From: CAVQBP01 sp964448105
Lineage (GTDB): Bacteria; Bacteroidota; Ignavibacteria; Ignavibacteriales; Ignavibacteriaceae
DNA: 45,836 bases
Reading direction: 5' to 3'
Assembly (NCBI GenBank): GCA_964448105.1
Contig: CAYUVK010000032.1
Location: forward strand, 1-45,836
Shown: piece after piece, positions 25,131-34,122 of the stretch
Position numbering within the stretch: the first letter of the stretch is position 1
Layout of the letters: every line of letters starts with the position of its first letter
Program-made: the position numbers and the translations under genes
Notes under the pieces: generated by a model
What the model saw: the letters and a program-made list of their open reading frames with translations, nothing else
Told to the model about the DNA's origin: nothing
The model's database searches: none

Positions 25131-26057
25131 TTACAATTCAATTGCTTTTCTTACAAAACCGTCAGCTTTTATAAGTCTTTCTTTTGCTTCATTAACATCA
25201 ACATTTGCCTTAATCATTACTAAGGCCGGCTTGACATGCCCATCGGCTTTACTCAAATACTCTGTTGCTTCTTCGTATGAAATACCTGTAATTGTCATAA
25301 TAATTCTTTTAGATCTTTCAACTAATTTTTGATTAGTCATTTGAAGATCGATCATCATGTTCTCATAAACTTTTCCAAGTCTAATCATTGCTGCAGTAGT
25401 AAGCATATTTAAAACTAATTTTTGTGCTGTTCCGCTTTTCATTCTTGTTGAGCCCATTATAACTTCGGGGCCAACATAAGGACATATTGCTATATCAACT
25501 TCTTTTAAATTAAATTGTTCCCGCGGATTGGTTGTTATAAACAAAGTAGCTGCACCAAATTCCTTTGCTTTTTTAATTGCCCCAACAACATAGGGTGTCC
25601 TTCGACTGGCAGCTATACCGCAAACAACATCTTTATTATTAACATTAGCTTTAACAACGTCTTTTGCGCCGTTTTCTTCATAGTCTTCGGCACCTTCTTG
25701 TGCACGGAACATGGCCTCTTTTCCTCCTGCAATATAACCACTAATCAAACCAAAAGGAGTTCCAAAAGTAGGCGGACACTCAGAAGCATCGACCACACCT
25801 AACCTGCCGCTTGTACCGGCACCAAAATATAGCAGTCTTCCACCATTCTTGATCGATTTAACTACCAATTTAACAGCTTTTTCTATGTAAGGAATTTCTT
25901 TTTCGACAGCCAGAGGAACTGTTTTATCTTCTTCATTAATTATCTTTAAGATTTCAAGAACTGAAAGAGCATCAATATCCATACTTTTAGGATTTCGCTG
26001 CTCGGTGGATAATTGACTTATTTCCGAAAATAATTTTTTACTTTCGGAAGAATTCAT
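25131..26057 (-). CDS. murQ: N-acetylmuramic acid 6-phosphate etherase MurQ
   Basis: The 308-residue protein matches MurQ in length and sequence. The SIS sugar-phosphate domain shows 'YFGAGTSGRLGVVDASECPP' (about 78-97), with the Glu of 'SECPP' corresponding to a catalytic acid, and 'GPEVIMGSTRMKSGTAQKLV' near 200. MurQ splits off D-lactate from MurNAc-6-phosphate to give GlcNAc-6-phosphate, a step in recycling of cell-wall sugars. No anhMurNAc kinase (anmK) or MurNAc transporter is in the window. The ATG overlaps the rsmG stop by 4 bases (26054-26057), which implies translational coupling. Confidence 0.96.
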   Translation of the reverse strand: MNSSESKKLFSEISQLSTEQRNPKSMDIDALSVLEILKIINEEDKTVPLAVEKEIPYIEKAVKLVVKSIKNGGRLLYFGAGTSGRLGVVDASECPPTFGTPFGLISGYIAGGKEAMFRAQEGAEDYEENGAKDVVKANVNNKDVVCGIAASRRTPYVVGAIKKAKEFGAATLFITTNPREQFNLKEVDIAICPYVGPEVIMGSTRMKSGTAQKLVLNMLTTAAMIRLGKVYENMMIDLQMTNQKLVERSKRIIMTITGISYEEATEYLSKADGHVKPALVMIKANVDVNEAKERLIKADGFVRKAIEL

Positions 26058-26737
26058 TTATGAAGCTCCAGCACAACTAGCTTCTTTCCTTTTTGATTTC
26101 TAACATTTGAAGGTTTATAGAAAAGTTCATATGTAGTCGATTTTTTTATATAAGCCTTATACTTCATTTCCGACTTTTTATATTCATCTTCCAGGTCCCC
26201 CCCTTTCAATGCAATTAAATAGGCTTTTTCTTTAATTAAAGGGATTGCATAACGGAATAAAATAATAAGTGGGACTGTTGCCCTGCTAACAACAAGGTCA
26301 AAAGAATCCGCATAACGGGCTATAAATTCTTCATTCTCAACTCTATCGTTTTCCGCAACTACATTTCCAAGTTTGAGCTTATTAATAAATTCTTTAACAG
26401 CATCAATTTTTTTCTTTGTTGAATCTACTAAAACACCACTCAATTCAGGACGCGTGATTGCTAAAGGAATTCCCGGGAAACCTCCGCCGGTTCCAATATC
26501 CAAAAAATTACTGATTTTTTCCGGGATAAATTTGCTTATATATGCGGAAATAAAGATATGATTTTCAATTACTGAATCAATATCTTTTCTTGATATTAAA
26601 TTTACTGTTTCATTTTTTTCTGCTACTAATTCAGCTAGATAAGCTAATCTTTCCAGTTTCATCGGGTCAGGGTTCAGTCCATTTTCCCAATAAAACGTAT
26701 TTAATTCTCTTAAATATTGTTCTTGGACATCTACCAT
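26054..26737 (-). CDS. rsmG: 16S rRNA (guanine-N7)-methyltransferase RsmG (GidB)
   Basis: The 227-residue protein has the Rossmann S-adenosylmethionine site 'FLDIGTGGGFPGIPLAI' (about 79-95), 'VDSTKKKIDAVKEFI' and 'VVSRATVPL', all characteristic of RsmG. It methylates N7 of G527 (E. coli numbering) of 16S rRNA. An AAGGA site lies 7 bases before the ATG at 26737. The gene starts 15 bases after the mnmG stop and overlaps murQ, so the three form one operon. In many bacteria rsmG is followed by parA/parB; here murQ takes that place. Confidence 0.96.
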   Translation of the reverse strand: MVDVQEQYLRELNTFYWENGLNPDPMKLERLAYLAELVAEKNETVNLISRKDIDSVIENHIFISAYISKFIPEKISNFLDIGTGGGFPGIPLAITRPELSGVLVDSTKKKIDAVKEFINKLKLGNVVAENDRVENEEFIARYADSFDLVVSRATVPLIILFRYAIPLIKEKAYLIALKGGDLEDEYKKSEMKYKAYIKKSTTYELFYKPSNVRNQKGKKLVVLELHK

Positions 26738-26752
26738 AAAAAATCCTTAAAA

Positions 26753-28630
26753 TTATTTCTTCAAATATACCAATAAAATAGAAATATCAGAAGGTGTAAC
26801 TCCCGATATCCTTGACGCTTGCCCGATAGAACGGGGTTTAACTTTATGTAATTTCTCTCTACCTTCTGTAGATAAAGATTTTAATATTAAATAATTGAAT
26901 GTTAAAGGTATCTTTGTTCTCTCATATTTTTCTAGTCTTTCAACATTTTCATATTGCCTTTTTATATATCCTTCATATTTTAATTGAATTTCAACCTGTT
27001 CCAAAGCAGTTGCATTATTTATCAAATCATCCACTAAAGGATGCTCTTCTTTATTAAAGAAAGTTAAAATCTCCTTTAAAGTTAGTTCAGGTCTTTTGCA
27101 CAATTTAGATACTGTTTCACTTGCTTCAATACTTGAAGACCCTTTTGATTCTAAATATGGATTTATCTCTCTCGCATGAAGTTTCAGAAACCCGAATAAA
27201 TCGACACATTTATTAATTAATTTACCTTTCTGCACAACTTCCTTGTATTTATTTTCCGGATTTAAACCATAATAGAATCCATATCCGGATAATCTTCTAT
27301 CTGCATTATCCTGCCTTAAAAGAAGTCTATGCTCAGCTCGTGAAGTAAACATTCTGTAAGGTTCATAGGTTGATTTATTGATAAGATCATCTACAAGTAC
27401 ACCGATATATGCTTCACTTCTTTTTAGAACAAACTCTTTCATTCCTTTAATTTTGGCTGCAGCATTTATTCCAGCAACAATTCCCTGGGCGGCTGCTTCT
27501 TCGTAACCGGAAGTACCATTTATTTGCCCGGCAAAATAGAGACCTTCAATCAATTTAGTTTCTAAAGTCAAATCGATTTGATGTGGAGGAAAAAAATCAT
27601 ACTCAACAGCATAGCCGGGTCGAACCATTTCAACTTCTTCGAGTCCTTTTATTTTATGAATTGCTTCACTTTGAATCTCTGCCGGCAAAGATGAAGCAAA
27701 TCCATTTAAATATATCAAATCACTGTTCAATCCTTCGGGCTCTAAAAACAATTGATGCTTCTTTTTATCAGCAAATCTTACAATTTTATCCTCAATAGAA
27801 GGGCAATACCTTGGTCCAACACCTCTAATTAGCCCCGTAAACATTGGAGATTGTGAAAATCCTTTTTCTAGTACTTTATGCACAGTCCCATCAGTATAAG
27901 TAATGTAACAACTAACCTGAGGTAAAATAGGAAATTTAGATTTATCTGTTTTAGAAGAGAATGGTTGTGGAATTTCATCTCCTGGTTGTTCTTCTAAAAT
28001 ATCGAAATTTATTGTGTTTTTTGCTAACCTTGGGGGAGTACCTGTTTTTAATCTCCCAGATTCAAATCCAAGATTCAATAATGATTGTGTAATACCAATT
28101 GCTGGTTTTTCACCGAATCTACCTCCTTTTGTAGACTTTAAACCGGTGTGCATTAGTCCATTCAAAAATGTCCCTGCAGATATTACTAATGCTTTACATT
28201 TAATTTCTTCTCTTTTTCCAGTCTTTATTCCTGAAACTTTTCCATCATAAGTAATAATATCAACAGCAGAATCCTCAACAATTTCTAAATTTTTTGTACT
28301 TGATATTACACGATAAGCTTCCTCAGAATACAATTTCCTATCTGATTGACATCTCGATGACCAAACGGCTGGACCTTTGGATTTATTAAGTATCCTAAAT
28401 TGAATTCCCGTTCGGTCTGCAATTACTCCCATCATACCGCCAAGCGCATCAATTTCGTAGACTAAATGCCCTTTTGCAGTTCCACCTATTGCAGGATTGC
28501 ATGACATTCTTCCCATAGCATATCTATCCATCGTAACGAGTCCAACAGAACATTCCATATTTGCACCTGCACAAGCAGCTTCAATACCAGCATGTCCCCC
28601 CCCAATGACTAAAATATCGAATCTTTTCAT
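26753..28630 (-). CDS. mnmG: tRNA uridine-5-carboxymethylaminomethyl enzyme MnmG (GidA)
   Basis: The 625-residue length is close to E. coli MnmG (629). The N-terminal FAD-binding motif is 'DILVIGGGHAGIEAACAGA' (4-22). Other landmarks include 'MSCNPAIGGTAKGHLVYEID' (43-62), 'GPRYCPSIEDKIVRF' with the conserved Cys, and 'FAGQINGTSGYEEAAAQG' with the second nucleotide-binding turn. With MnmE it installs the (carboxymethyl)aminomethyl group on U34 of certain tRNAs. It heads the mnmG-rsmG-murQ operon. A parS-like site (28641-28656) lies 10 bases upstream of the ATG, so it would fall inside the promoter or leader. Confidence 0.97.
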   Translation of the reverse strand: MKRFDILVIGGGHAGIEAACAGANMECSVGLVTMDRYAMGRMSCNPAIGGTAKGHLVYEIDALGGMMGVIADRTGIQFRILNKSKGPAVWSSRCQSDRKLYSEEAYRVISSTKNLEIVEDSAVDIITYDGKVSGIKTGKREEIKCKALVISAGTFLNGLMHTGLKSTKGGRFGEKPAIGITQSLLNLGFESGRLKTGTPPRLAKNTINFDILEEQPGDEIPQPFSSKTDKSKFPILPQVSCYITYTDGTVHKVLEKGFSQSPMFTGLIRGVGPRYCPSIEDKIVRFADKKKHQLFLEPEGLNSDLIYLNGFASSLPAEIQSEAIHKIKGLEEVEMVRPGYAVEYDFFPPHQIDLTLETKLIEGLYFAGQINGTSGYEEAAAQGIVAGINAAAKIKGMKEFVLKRSEAYIGVLVDDLINKSTYEPYRMFTSRAEHRLLLRQDNADRRLSGYGFYYGLNPENKYKEVVQKGKLINKCVDLFGFLKLHAREINPYLESKGSSSIEASETVSKLCKRPELTLKEILTFFNKEEHPLVDDLINNATALEQVEIQLKYEGYIKRQYENVERLEKYERTKIPLTFNYLILKSLSTEGREKLHKVKPRSIGQASRISGVTPSDISILLVYLKK

Positions 28631-28640
28631 AATTTAAAAT

Positions 28641-28656
28641 TGTTTCATGTGGAACA
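28641..28656. other. parS-like site 1
   Basis: TGTTTCATGTGGAACA; its complement is TGTTCCACATGAAACA, one base away from the ParB-binding consensus TGTTNCACGTGAAACA. It lies directly upstream of mnmG. Confidence 0.7.
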
Positions 28657-28732
28657 AATAAATAATTTAATTTTGATTTCTGCTCAAAAAATCACTGGGA
28701 ATAATTTATTCAAATCTCAATAATGTAATGAC

Positions 28733-28780
28733 ATGGTTGGATGAATGCATGATTGAATGGGGCTGACAAGAACCAACCAT
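28733..28780. repeat. Interspersed inverted repeat between mnmE and mnmG
   Basis: ATGGTTGG (28733-28740) and CCAACCAT (28773-28780) are perfect 8-base arms. Between them are TGAATG-type repeats and GGGGCTGACA, which resemble the element inside the activase gene (4862-4966) and the one at 45350-45379. It lies in the 201-base gap that also holds two parS-like sites. Confidence 0.5.
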
Positions 28781-28816
28781 AATTATTTTGCACTAAAATA
28801 ATAATTTATAGAAATT

Positions 28817-28832
28817 AGTTTCACGTGAAACT
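28817..28832. other. parS-like site 2
   Basis: AGTTTCACGTGAAACT is a perfect 16-base palindrome with the full parS core GTTTCACGTGAAAC; only the outermost bases differ from the consensus. Its last base overlaps the mnmE stop codon. Confidence 0.75.
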
Positions 28833-30211
28833 TACTTTCCAATGCAAAACTTTGTAAAAATGTTATTTAAAATATCATCTGAAGTTACTTCACCAATAAT
28901 TTCTCCCAAGTTTGTTTCAGCATTTCTTAAATCAACAGAAATAAATTCTCCACTTAATCCACTTTTAGTCGATTCTTCAGCATTCAATAAAGCATCTTTT
29001 GCTTTCTTTAAACATTGATAATGTCGAATATTCGAAACTATTGCGGATTTCTCTGAATAATTGGAATTACCTATTGAAACTTCTTTTAACTTTTTAAATA
29101 AGCTCTCAATGCCTTCACCGGTTAACGCCGAGATATAAACATCTGCATGCTGAAGTGTTTCATGTGGAACATCAATTTTATTTAATATGGAAATTATCTT
29201 GTCTATAGAAGTTAAAATTTTAATTTCTTCGAATAAATCGTTATCTATTTTTTGCTCAACATCGTTAATAAAAAAAACAACATCCGCATTTTTTACAGCT
29301 TCACGGCTTCTAAAAACACCTATTTTTTCTATTTCATCTTCTGAAATTCTAATTCCCGCAGTATCAAACAATCTAAATAAAATTCCATCTATTGAAACAT
29401 CTTCCCGGATTATGTCTCTTGTTGTACCGGGAATATGACTGACTATTGCCCTGGATTCTTTAAGAATATAATTTAATAGGGAAGATTTGCCAACATTTGG
29501 TTTGCCAACTAAAGCAACATTTACACCATCTCTAATAACTCTTCCAAATGAATAAGTATTTAATAACTTGTCAATTTCAAATTTAATTTTATTTATTTTT
29601 TCTAAAAGCTCCTTTTTGCCAATAAATTCAATATCTTCTTCTGCAAAATCAAGTTCGAGTTCAACAAATGACGACGCATTGATTAAAAGTTCACGAAGCT
29701 CTTTAACTTTTTTTGATAATTGACCATCGAGCTGATTTCTTGCTCCACGCAAAGAAACTTCTGTTCTTGAATTAATTACATCAACAACAGCTTCGGCTTG
29801 TGCAAGGTCTATTTTATTATTTAAAAATGCTCTTTTAGTAAATTCACCAGGTTCAGCTAATCTTATACCTTTATTTATCAATAATTCAATAATTCTTTTT
29901 GTAATAAAAGGATTACCATGGGTGCTTATTTCAATTGAATCTTCTCCGGTATAAGAATTAGGATTTTGAAAAATAGAAACCAGAACATCATCAACTAAAT
30001 TTCCATCACTATCAATAATTTTTCCGTAATGAATAGTATGTGTAGGAGCAATATTAAGTTTAGTTTTTCCAACAAAAATTGAATCAATTGTCTCGAATGA
30101 CTTGGAACCGCTAACTCTAATTACGGAAATTGCGCCTGATCCTGAAGGTGTTGCAATGGCTGCAATGGTATCTTCAATAAATGAATTATTTTTTATACCG
30201 TTACTATCCAT
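28832..30211 (-). CDS. mnmE: tRNA modification GTPase MnmE (TrmE)
   Basis: The 459-residue protein is a full MnmE. The N-terminal tetrahydrofolate-binding domain starts 'DTIAAIATPSGSGAISVIRV'. The G domain shows G1 'GKPNVGKSSLLN' (near 237), G2/G3 'PGTTRD' and 'DTAGIR', and G4 'NKID'. The last residues are 'FCIGK', the conserved C-terminal Cys motif. MnmE and MnmG together modify U34 of tRNAs. The gene is upstream of mnmG on the same strand with a 201-base gap holding two parS-like sites and a repeat. A third parS-like site lies inside its coding sequence at 29156-29171. It is the last minus-strand gene before the strand switch. Confidence 0.97.
   Translation of the reverse strand: MDSNGIKNNSFIEDTIAAIATPSGSGAISVIRVSGSKSFETIDSIFVGKTKLNIAPTHTIHYGKIIDSDGNLVDDVLVSIFQNPNSYTGEDSIEISTHGNPFITKRIIELLINKGIRLAEPGEFTKRAFLNNKIDLAQAEAVVDVINSRTEVSLRGARNQLDGQLSKKVKELRELLINASSFVELELDFAEEDIEFIGKKELLEKINKIKFEIDKLLNTYSFGRVIRDGVNVALVGKPNVGKSSLLNYILKESRAIVSHIPGTTRDIIREDVSIDGILFRLFDTAGIRISEDEIEKIGVFRSREAVKNADVVFFINDVEQKIDNDLFEEIKILTSIDKIISILNKIDVPHETLQHADVYISALTGEGIESLFKKLKEVSIGNSNYSEKSAIVSNIRHYQCLKKAKDALLNAEESTKSGLSGEFISVDLRNAETNLGEIIGEVTSDDILNNIFTKFCIGK
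29156..29171. other. parS-like site 3 (inside mnmE)
   Basis: TGTTTCATGTGGAACA, identical over 16 bases to site 1, although it is within coding sequence. The complement is one base away from the parS consensus. Confidence 0.68.
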
Positions 30212-30601
30212 AAAAAATCAAACTAAAGATTGCAAAAATATATAAATAATAATGCATTCACAATGCATTAAAAACATATACAATCACTTTTCCTTTTCTG
30301 TTGAAAAAAAATTGGACTATAAATAATTCATATTGATTTAATGTTAAACTATATGCAGGTTTAATAATATTTGTTATTTTGTCATAGTACTGCCAAAATA
30401 ATTTAAATAATTATCTCATAGACACTTTTCTAAGCCAACTTGACAAACACAAACAAAACTTACTTAATTTCTATATTTTATTCATTTATAATAATTTATA
30501 AGGAATTTCAGATAATGGCACAGTGATTGAGATCGTTGAAATTGAAATTCAAAATGATAACAAAATCCTAAAAGCAATTTAAAAGGAAGGAGGAAAGTAA
30601 A
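30212..30601. other. Divergent intergenic region at the strand switch
   Basis: The 390 AT-rich bases separate leftward mnmE from rightward hsp20 and must hold both promoters. AATGCATT-CAC-AATGCATT (30251-30269) is a perfect 19-base inverted repeat 40 bases upstream of mnmE, possibly an operator. TTGACA at about 30441 could be part of a promoter for hsp20. I see no CIRCE (HrcA) site, no clear sigma-32 promoter and no convincing DnaA box. A GGAAGGAGG Shine-Dalgarno site ends the region. Confidence 0.5.
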
Positions 30602-31066
30602 ATGTCAATCGTAAGATGGAACCCGGCTCGTGAATTATTAAATATTGAACGTGAATTTGGAAGAATGTTTAATAATTTTGAAAAAAGATTCGGATTCGGA
30701 AACGGCGGAGACGGAAATGAAGAATATGAAAATGCTGTTTGGTCTCCTCTAACAGATATTTCTGAAAATAAAGATAATTATATTCTAAAAATGGATTTAC
30801 CGGGAATCGATAAAAAAGATGTTAAGATTTCTTATTCGGACGGTCAATTGTACATCAATGGCGAACGTAAGCAAGAAAAGGAAGATAAAGACTCAAAATA
30901 TCATCGTGTTGAAAGATCTTATGGAAAATATTATAGATCATTTACTCTCCCGGCAAAAATCAAAGAGAGTGCAATCGATGCTGAATTTAAAGATGGTCAA
31001 TTAACCATCACGGTTCCAAAATCCGAAGAAGCTAAACCTAAAGAACTCGAAATAAAAGTTAAATAA
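30602..31066 (+). CDS. Small heat-shock protein, Hsp20/alpha-crystallin family
   Basis: The 154-residue protein has an N-terminal arm and an alpha-crystallin domain (about 45-145): 'VWSPLTDISENKDNYILKMD' and 'LPGIDKKDVKISYSDGQLYI', then 'YGKYYRSFTLPAKIKES' and the 'DGQLTITVPK' edge strand. These ATP-independent chaperones hold unfolding proteins until Hsp70/ClpB refold them. Its Shine-Dalgarno site is very strong (GGAAGGAGG, 7 bases before the ATG). A terminator follows. It is the first gene of a plus-strand stress cluster, which suggests shared heat induction, though I cannot identify the regulator. Confidence 0.93.
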   Translation: MSIVRWNPARELLNIEREFGRMFNNFEKRFGFGNGGDGNEEYENAVWSPLTDISENKDNYILKMDLPGIDKKDVKISYSDGQLYINGERKQEKEDKDSKYHRVERSYGKYYRSFTLPAKIKESAIDAEFKDGQLTITVPKSEEAKPKELEIKVK

Positions 31067-31083
31067 AATATAGCGATCTTTAT

Positions 31084-31120
31084 AAAAAGGGTAGCTATTA
31101 AATTAGTTACCCTTTTTTTT
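31084..31120 (+). terminator. Rho-independent terminator after hsp20
   Basis: AAAAAGGGTAGCTA (31084-31097) pairs with TAGTTACCCTTTTT (31104-31117), 14 base pairs with one G-U, and a run of eight T follows the stem core. It separates hsp20 from the dnaJ-like gene. Confidence 0.88.
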
Positions 31121-31161
31121 ACTATTATAGCTGATAAAAATTTTTCAAGGTGGCAATTTAA

Positions 31162-32100
31162 ATGGAATTTAAAGATTATTATAAAATATTAGGAGTTGAA
31201 AAATCAGCCGCTGATGCGGATATAAAAAAAGCATACAGGGATCTTGCAAAAAAATATCATCCCGATAAAAATCCAGGTAATAAAGCTGCTGAAGAAAAAT
31301 TTAAAGAATTAAGTGAAGCTTATGAAGTTTTAAAAGATCCTGAGAAAAGAAAAAAATATGATCAATTAGGTTCTAACTGGAGACAGTACCAGAATGCCGG
31401 AACTGGAAGTGCGGATGATTGGTTTAGACAATATGCATCTGGCGGACAACAGGGTGGCAGCTATCAGTTTAGCGGAAACCTTGGAGATTTATTTGGTAAT
31501 ATTGGCGGATTTTCCGATTTCTTTGAAAGCTTTTTTGGAGGTAGTACCAGAAGGCAACCAGGTGAAAGTGTATTTAATAGGGCAAGAAAAGGCAATGATT
31601 ATGAAGCCAATTTGAATTTAACTCTTGAAGAAGTTTACAACGGCGGCGAAAGACAAATATCTGTTGATGGAAGAAAGTTAAAAATAAAAATAAATCCTGG
31701 CACAAGAGAAGGAAAAGTATTAAGACTGAAAAATCAAGGTGCGCCTGGTGCTCACGGGGGTGAAAAAGGAGATTTATATCTTACTATCCATGTTCTTGAT
31801 CATCCATTCTATGAAATAAAAGAAGATGATTTATATTACAATTTAGACGTCGATTTGTATACTGCAGTCCTAGGAGGTAAAATACAGTTTCAGACTTTGA
31901 ATGGGAAAAAAATAAATTTAATAATACCTAAAGAATCTGAAAATGGAAAACTATTAAAAATAAAAAATATGGGAATGCCCAAAGAGAATACAAAGAATGC
32001 TTATGGCAATTTATATATAAGATTGAATGTTCAGATACCTAAAAATCTTACATCAGAAGAAATCAAATTATTTGAAAAACTATCCTCATTAAGGAAATAA
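31162..32100 (+). CDS. DnaJ-family co-chaperone, CbpA type (no zinc finger)
   Basis: The 312-residue protein has a J domain (1-70) with HPD at 33-35 ('YHPDKNPGNK'), which stimulates DnaK ATPase. A Gly/Phe-rich linker follows (about 75-135) and then the two C-terminal substrate-binding beta domains. The CxxCxGxG zinc-finger repeats of classical DnaJ are missing, so it is a class II (CbpA-like) protein. CAAGGTGG lies upstream of the ATG. It starts 42 bases past the hsp20 terminator stem and 18 bases before htpG, with which it likely forms an operon. Confidence 0.92.
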   Translation: MEFKDYYKILGVEKSAADADIKKAYRDLAKKYHPDKNPGNKAAEEKFKELSEAYEVLKDPEKRKKYDQLGSNWRQYQNAGTGSADDWFRQYASGGQQGGSYQFSGNLGDLFGNIGGFSDFFESFFGGSTRRQPGESVFNRARKGNDYEANLNLTLEEVYNGGERQISVDGRKLKIKINPGTREGKVLRLKNQGAPGAHGGEKGDLYLTIHVLDHPFYEIKEDDLYYNLDVDLYTAVLGGKIQFQTLNGKKINLIIPKESENGKLLKIKNMGMPKENTKNAYGNLYIRLNVQIPKNLTSEEIKLFEKLSSLRK

Positions 32101-32118
32101 TATTCAGAAGGAGAAAAT

Positions 32119-34032
32119 ATGAGTGACAAACAAACAGCTGCAAAGAAATATCATTTTAAAGCAGAAGTAAAACAACTTTTAGATATACTTGTTCATTCGC
32201 TTTACAAAAGCAGAGAAATTTTTCTTCGTGAATTGATATCGAATGCATCTGATGCTTTGGATAAAATTCGTTTCGAATCTATAAAAGGAACCGAAATTAT
32301 TGATAAGGATTTGCCTCTGGAGATACGAATAAATTTTGATGAAAAGAAAAAGCTAATAACTGTATCCGATACGGGGATCGGAATGACAAGAGATGAATTA
32401 ATTAGCAACATCGGGACGATCGCAAAATCCGGTTCGGCTGAATTTTTAAAAAAGTTAAAAGAAAATAAAAATGATGCAAACAATATCATCGGGAAATTTG
32501 GAGTAGGTTTTTATTCTGTTTTTATGGTTGCTGAAGAAGTAGTAATCAAAACAAAATCATATTTAAATAATGAGCCTGCAATTGAGTGGCGTTCGGATGG
32601 TTTGGGTGATTATCAAATCTCTGAGTTTTCAGAAAACATTAAAAGGGGTACAACCATAGAAATTCATTTAAAGGAAGATGCTAAAGATTTTGCTGATAAA
32701 TATCGGCTCGAAACTATAATTAAAAAACATTCTAACTTTATTTCCTTCCCTATCTATTTGGACAAGGAAAAGATAAATACAATTGCTGCTATTTGGCGCG
32801 AACCAAAAACCAATCTAAAAAAAGAGCAGTATATAGAATTTTACAAGTTCTTAACTTATGATAATGAAGAACCGATGGAAATAATTCATAATTCCGTTGA
32901 CGCACCAATTCAGTTCAGCAGCTTGCTTTTTATTCCTAAAAAGAATTTCGACTTCTTTGGATTAAATAGGGAAGATTATGGTCTCGATCTATATGTCAGA
33001 AGAGTTCTAATTCAGCATAAAAACAAAGATTTGCTTCCCGAATATTTAAGCTTTGTAAAGGGAGTCGTTGATTCCGAAGACCTGCCTTTGAATATATCTA
33101 GGGAAACTTTGCAGGAAAATATTATTTTTACAAAGATCTCTAATACTGTAACAAGCCAGGTTCTCTCTCATTTGCTTAAGAAAGCAAAAGATAACCCTGA
33201 AGAGTATACAAAATTCTGGAAAGAACACGGCAGAATTTTCAAACTTGGCTATACTGATTTTACTAATGCAGAAAAGTTTATGCAACTTCTAAGATTTAAT
33301 TCCTCAAATAATGAAAATGCCGAAGGTTTAACTTCTCTTGAAGAATATGTTTCTAGATTCAAAGAAAATCAAAAACAAATTTTTTATGCATCGGGTGCAA
33401 GCAGATCCGCTATTGATCAGGATCCCCATCTTGAGATATTTAAGAATAAAGGCTTGGAAGTTTTATATCTATATGATCCAATTGATGAATTTGTCGTTTC
33501 TTCGGTTAGAAAATTTAAAGATTATGATTTTAAATCTGTAGATACAGTTGATCTTGACAGTTTAAAGAAATTAAAAGATGTTGAAGAAAAGAAAGATGAA
33601 TTTGAACAACTAAATAAAGACGATGAAAAACACTTTGACAGCCTGCTTTCTAAAATGAAGGATATACTTGGCGATAGAGTTGTTGAAGTAAAAGAATCAA
33701 AAAGATTGAGCGGAAGCCCCGCAATACTGGTAAGTCCGGACGACAGCATATCCGCACAAATGCAGAAGATTTTAAAAATGGCTAATCAGGATGTAGGTGT
33801 TCAAAAGAAGATTTTGGAAATAAACAGGGATCATAAATTAATTAGAAACTTGTTAAAAGTTTTTAAGTCTAATTCCAAAGATGAATATATATCAAATGTT
33901 ACCGAGCAATTGTTTGAGTCAGCTTTGCTTTTAGAAGGTAATTTGAATGATCCGCATAACCTGGTAAATAGAATAAATAAAATGCTTGAACAATCAAGCG
34001 ATTGGTATACAGAAGTGAAAAAAATAAATTGA
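32119..34032 (+). CDS. htpG: Chaperone HtpG (Hsp90)
   Basis: The 637-residue length is close to E. coli HtpG (624). The GHKL ATP-binding domain shows 'LRELISNASDALDKIR' (about 38-53), 'VSDTGIGMTRDEL' and 'GKFGVGFYSVFMVA'. The middle domain has 'LYVRRVLIQ' and 'LNISRETLQ', with the Arg that contacts ATP, and the C-terminal dimerisation domain follows. HtpG is an ATP-driven chaperone dimer working with DnaK. The Shine-Dalgarno site AGAAGGAG lies 6 bases before the ATG. It follows the cbpA-like gene after 18 bases; clpB begins 90 bases downstream. Confidence 0.97.
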   Translation: MSDKQTAAKKYHFKAEVKQLLDILVHSLYKSREIFLRELISNASDALDKIRFESIKGTEIIDKDLPLEIRINFDEKKKLITVSDTGIGMTRDELISNIGTIAKSGSAEFLKKLKENKNDANNIIGKFGVGFYSVFMVAEEVVIKTKSYLNNEPAIEWRSDGLGDYQISEFSENIKRGTTIEIHLKEDAKDFADKYRLETIIKKHSNFISFPIYLDKEKINTIAAIWREPKTNLKKEQYIEFYKFLTYDNEEPMEIIHNSVDAPIQFSSLLFIPKKNFDFFGLNREDYGLDLYVRRVLIQHKNKDLLPEYLSFVKGVVDSEDLPLNISRETLQENIIFTKISNTVTSQVLSHLLKKAKDNPEEYTKFWKEHGRIFKLGYTDFTNAEKFMQLLRFNSSNNENAEGLTSLEEYVSRFKENQKQIFYASGASRSAIDQDPHLEIFKNKGLEVLYLYDPIDEFVVSSVRKFKDYDFKSVDTVDLDSLKKLKDVEEKKDEFEQLNKDDEKHFDSLLSKMKDILGDRVVEVKESKRLSGSPAILVSPDDSISAQMQKILKMANQDVGVQKKILEINRDHKLIRNLLKVFKSNSKDEYISNVTEQLFESALLLEGNLNDPHNLVNRINKMLEQSSDWYTEVKKIN

Positions 34033-34122
34033 AAAACTTGAAAACAACTGGTATCATCCAGGAATAGAATTACTGTATACATAGCTGAAGTAATGAATTA
34101 TTGCTGAAAGGAAAAAGATAAC

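Noticed and set aside
25069..25332. Plus-strand frame over the end of murQ
   Set aside because: It is antisense to the conserved murQ coding sequence and includes the terminator hairpin; no family resemblance.
30529..30585. Short GTG-initiated frame of 19 codons before hsp20
   Set aside because: No Shine-Dalgarno site at the right distance, no recognisable product, and it lies in a leader region.
30212..30601. Chromosome origin (oriC) in the divergent gap
   Set aside because: The strand switch and nearby parS-like sites fit, but I found no cluster of TTATCCACA-type DnaA boxes and no dnaA gene. Kept only as an origin-proximal inference.
30380..30601. CIRCE or sigma-32 control of the hsp20 gene
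   Set aside because: No TTAGCACTC-N9-GAGTGCTAA repeat and no CTTGAAA/CCCCAT pair with proper spacing is visible.
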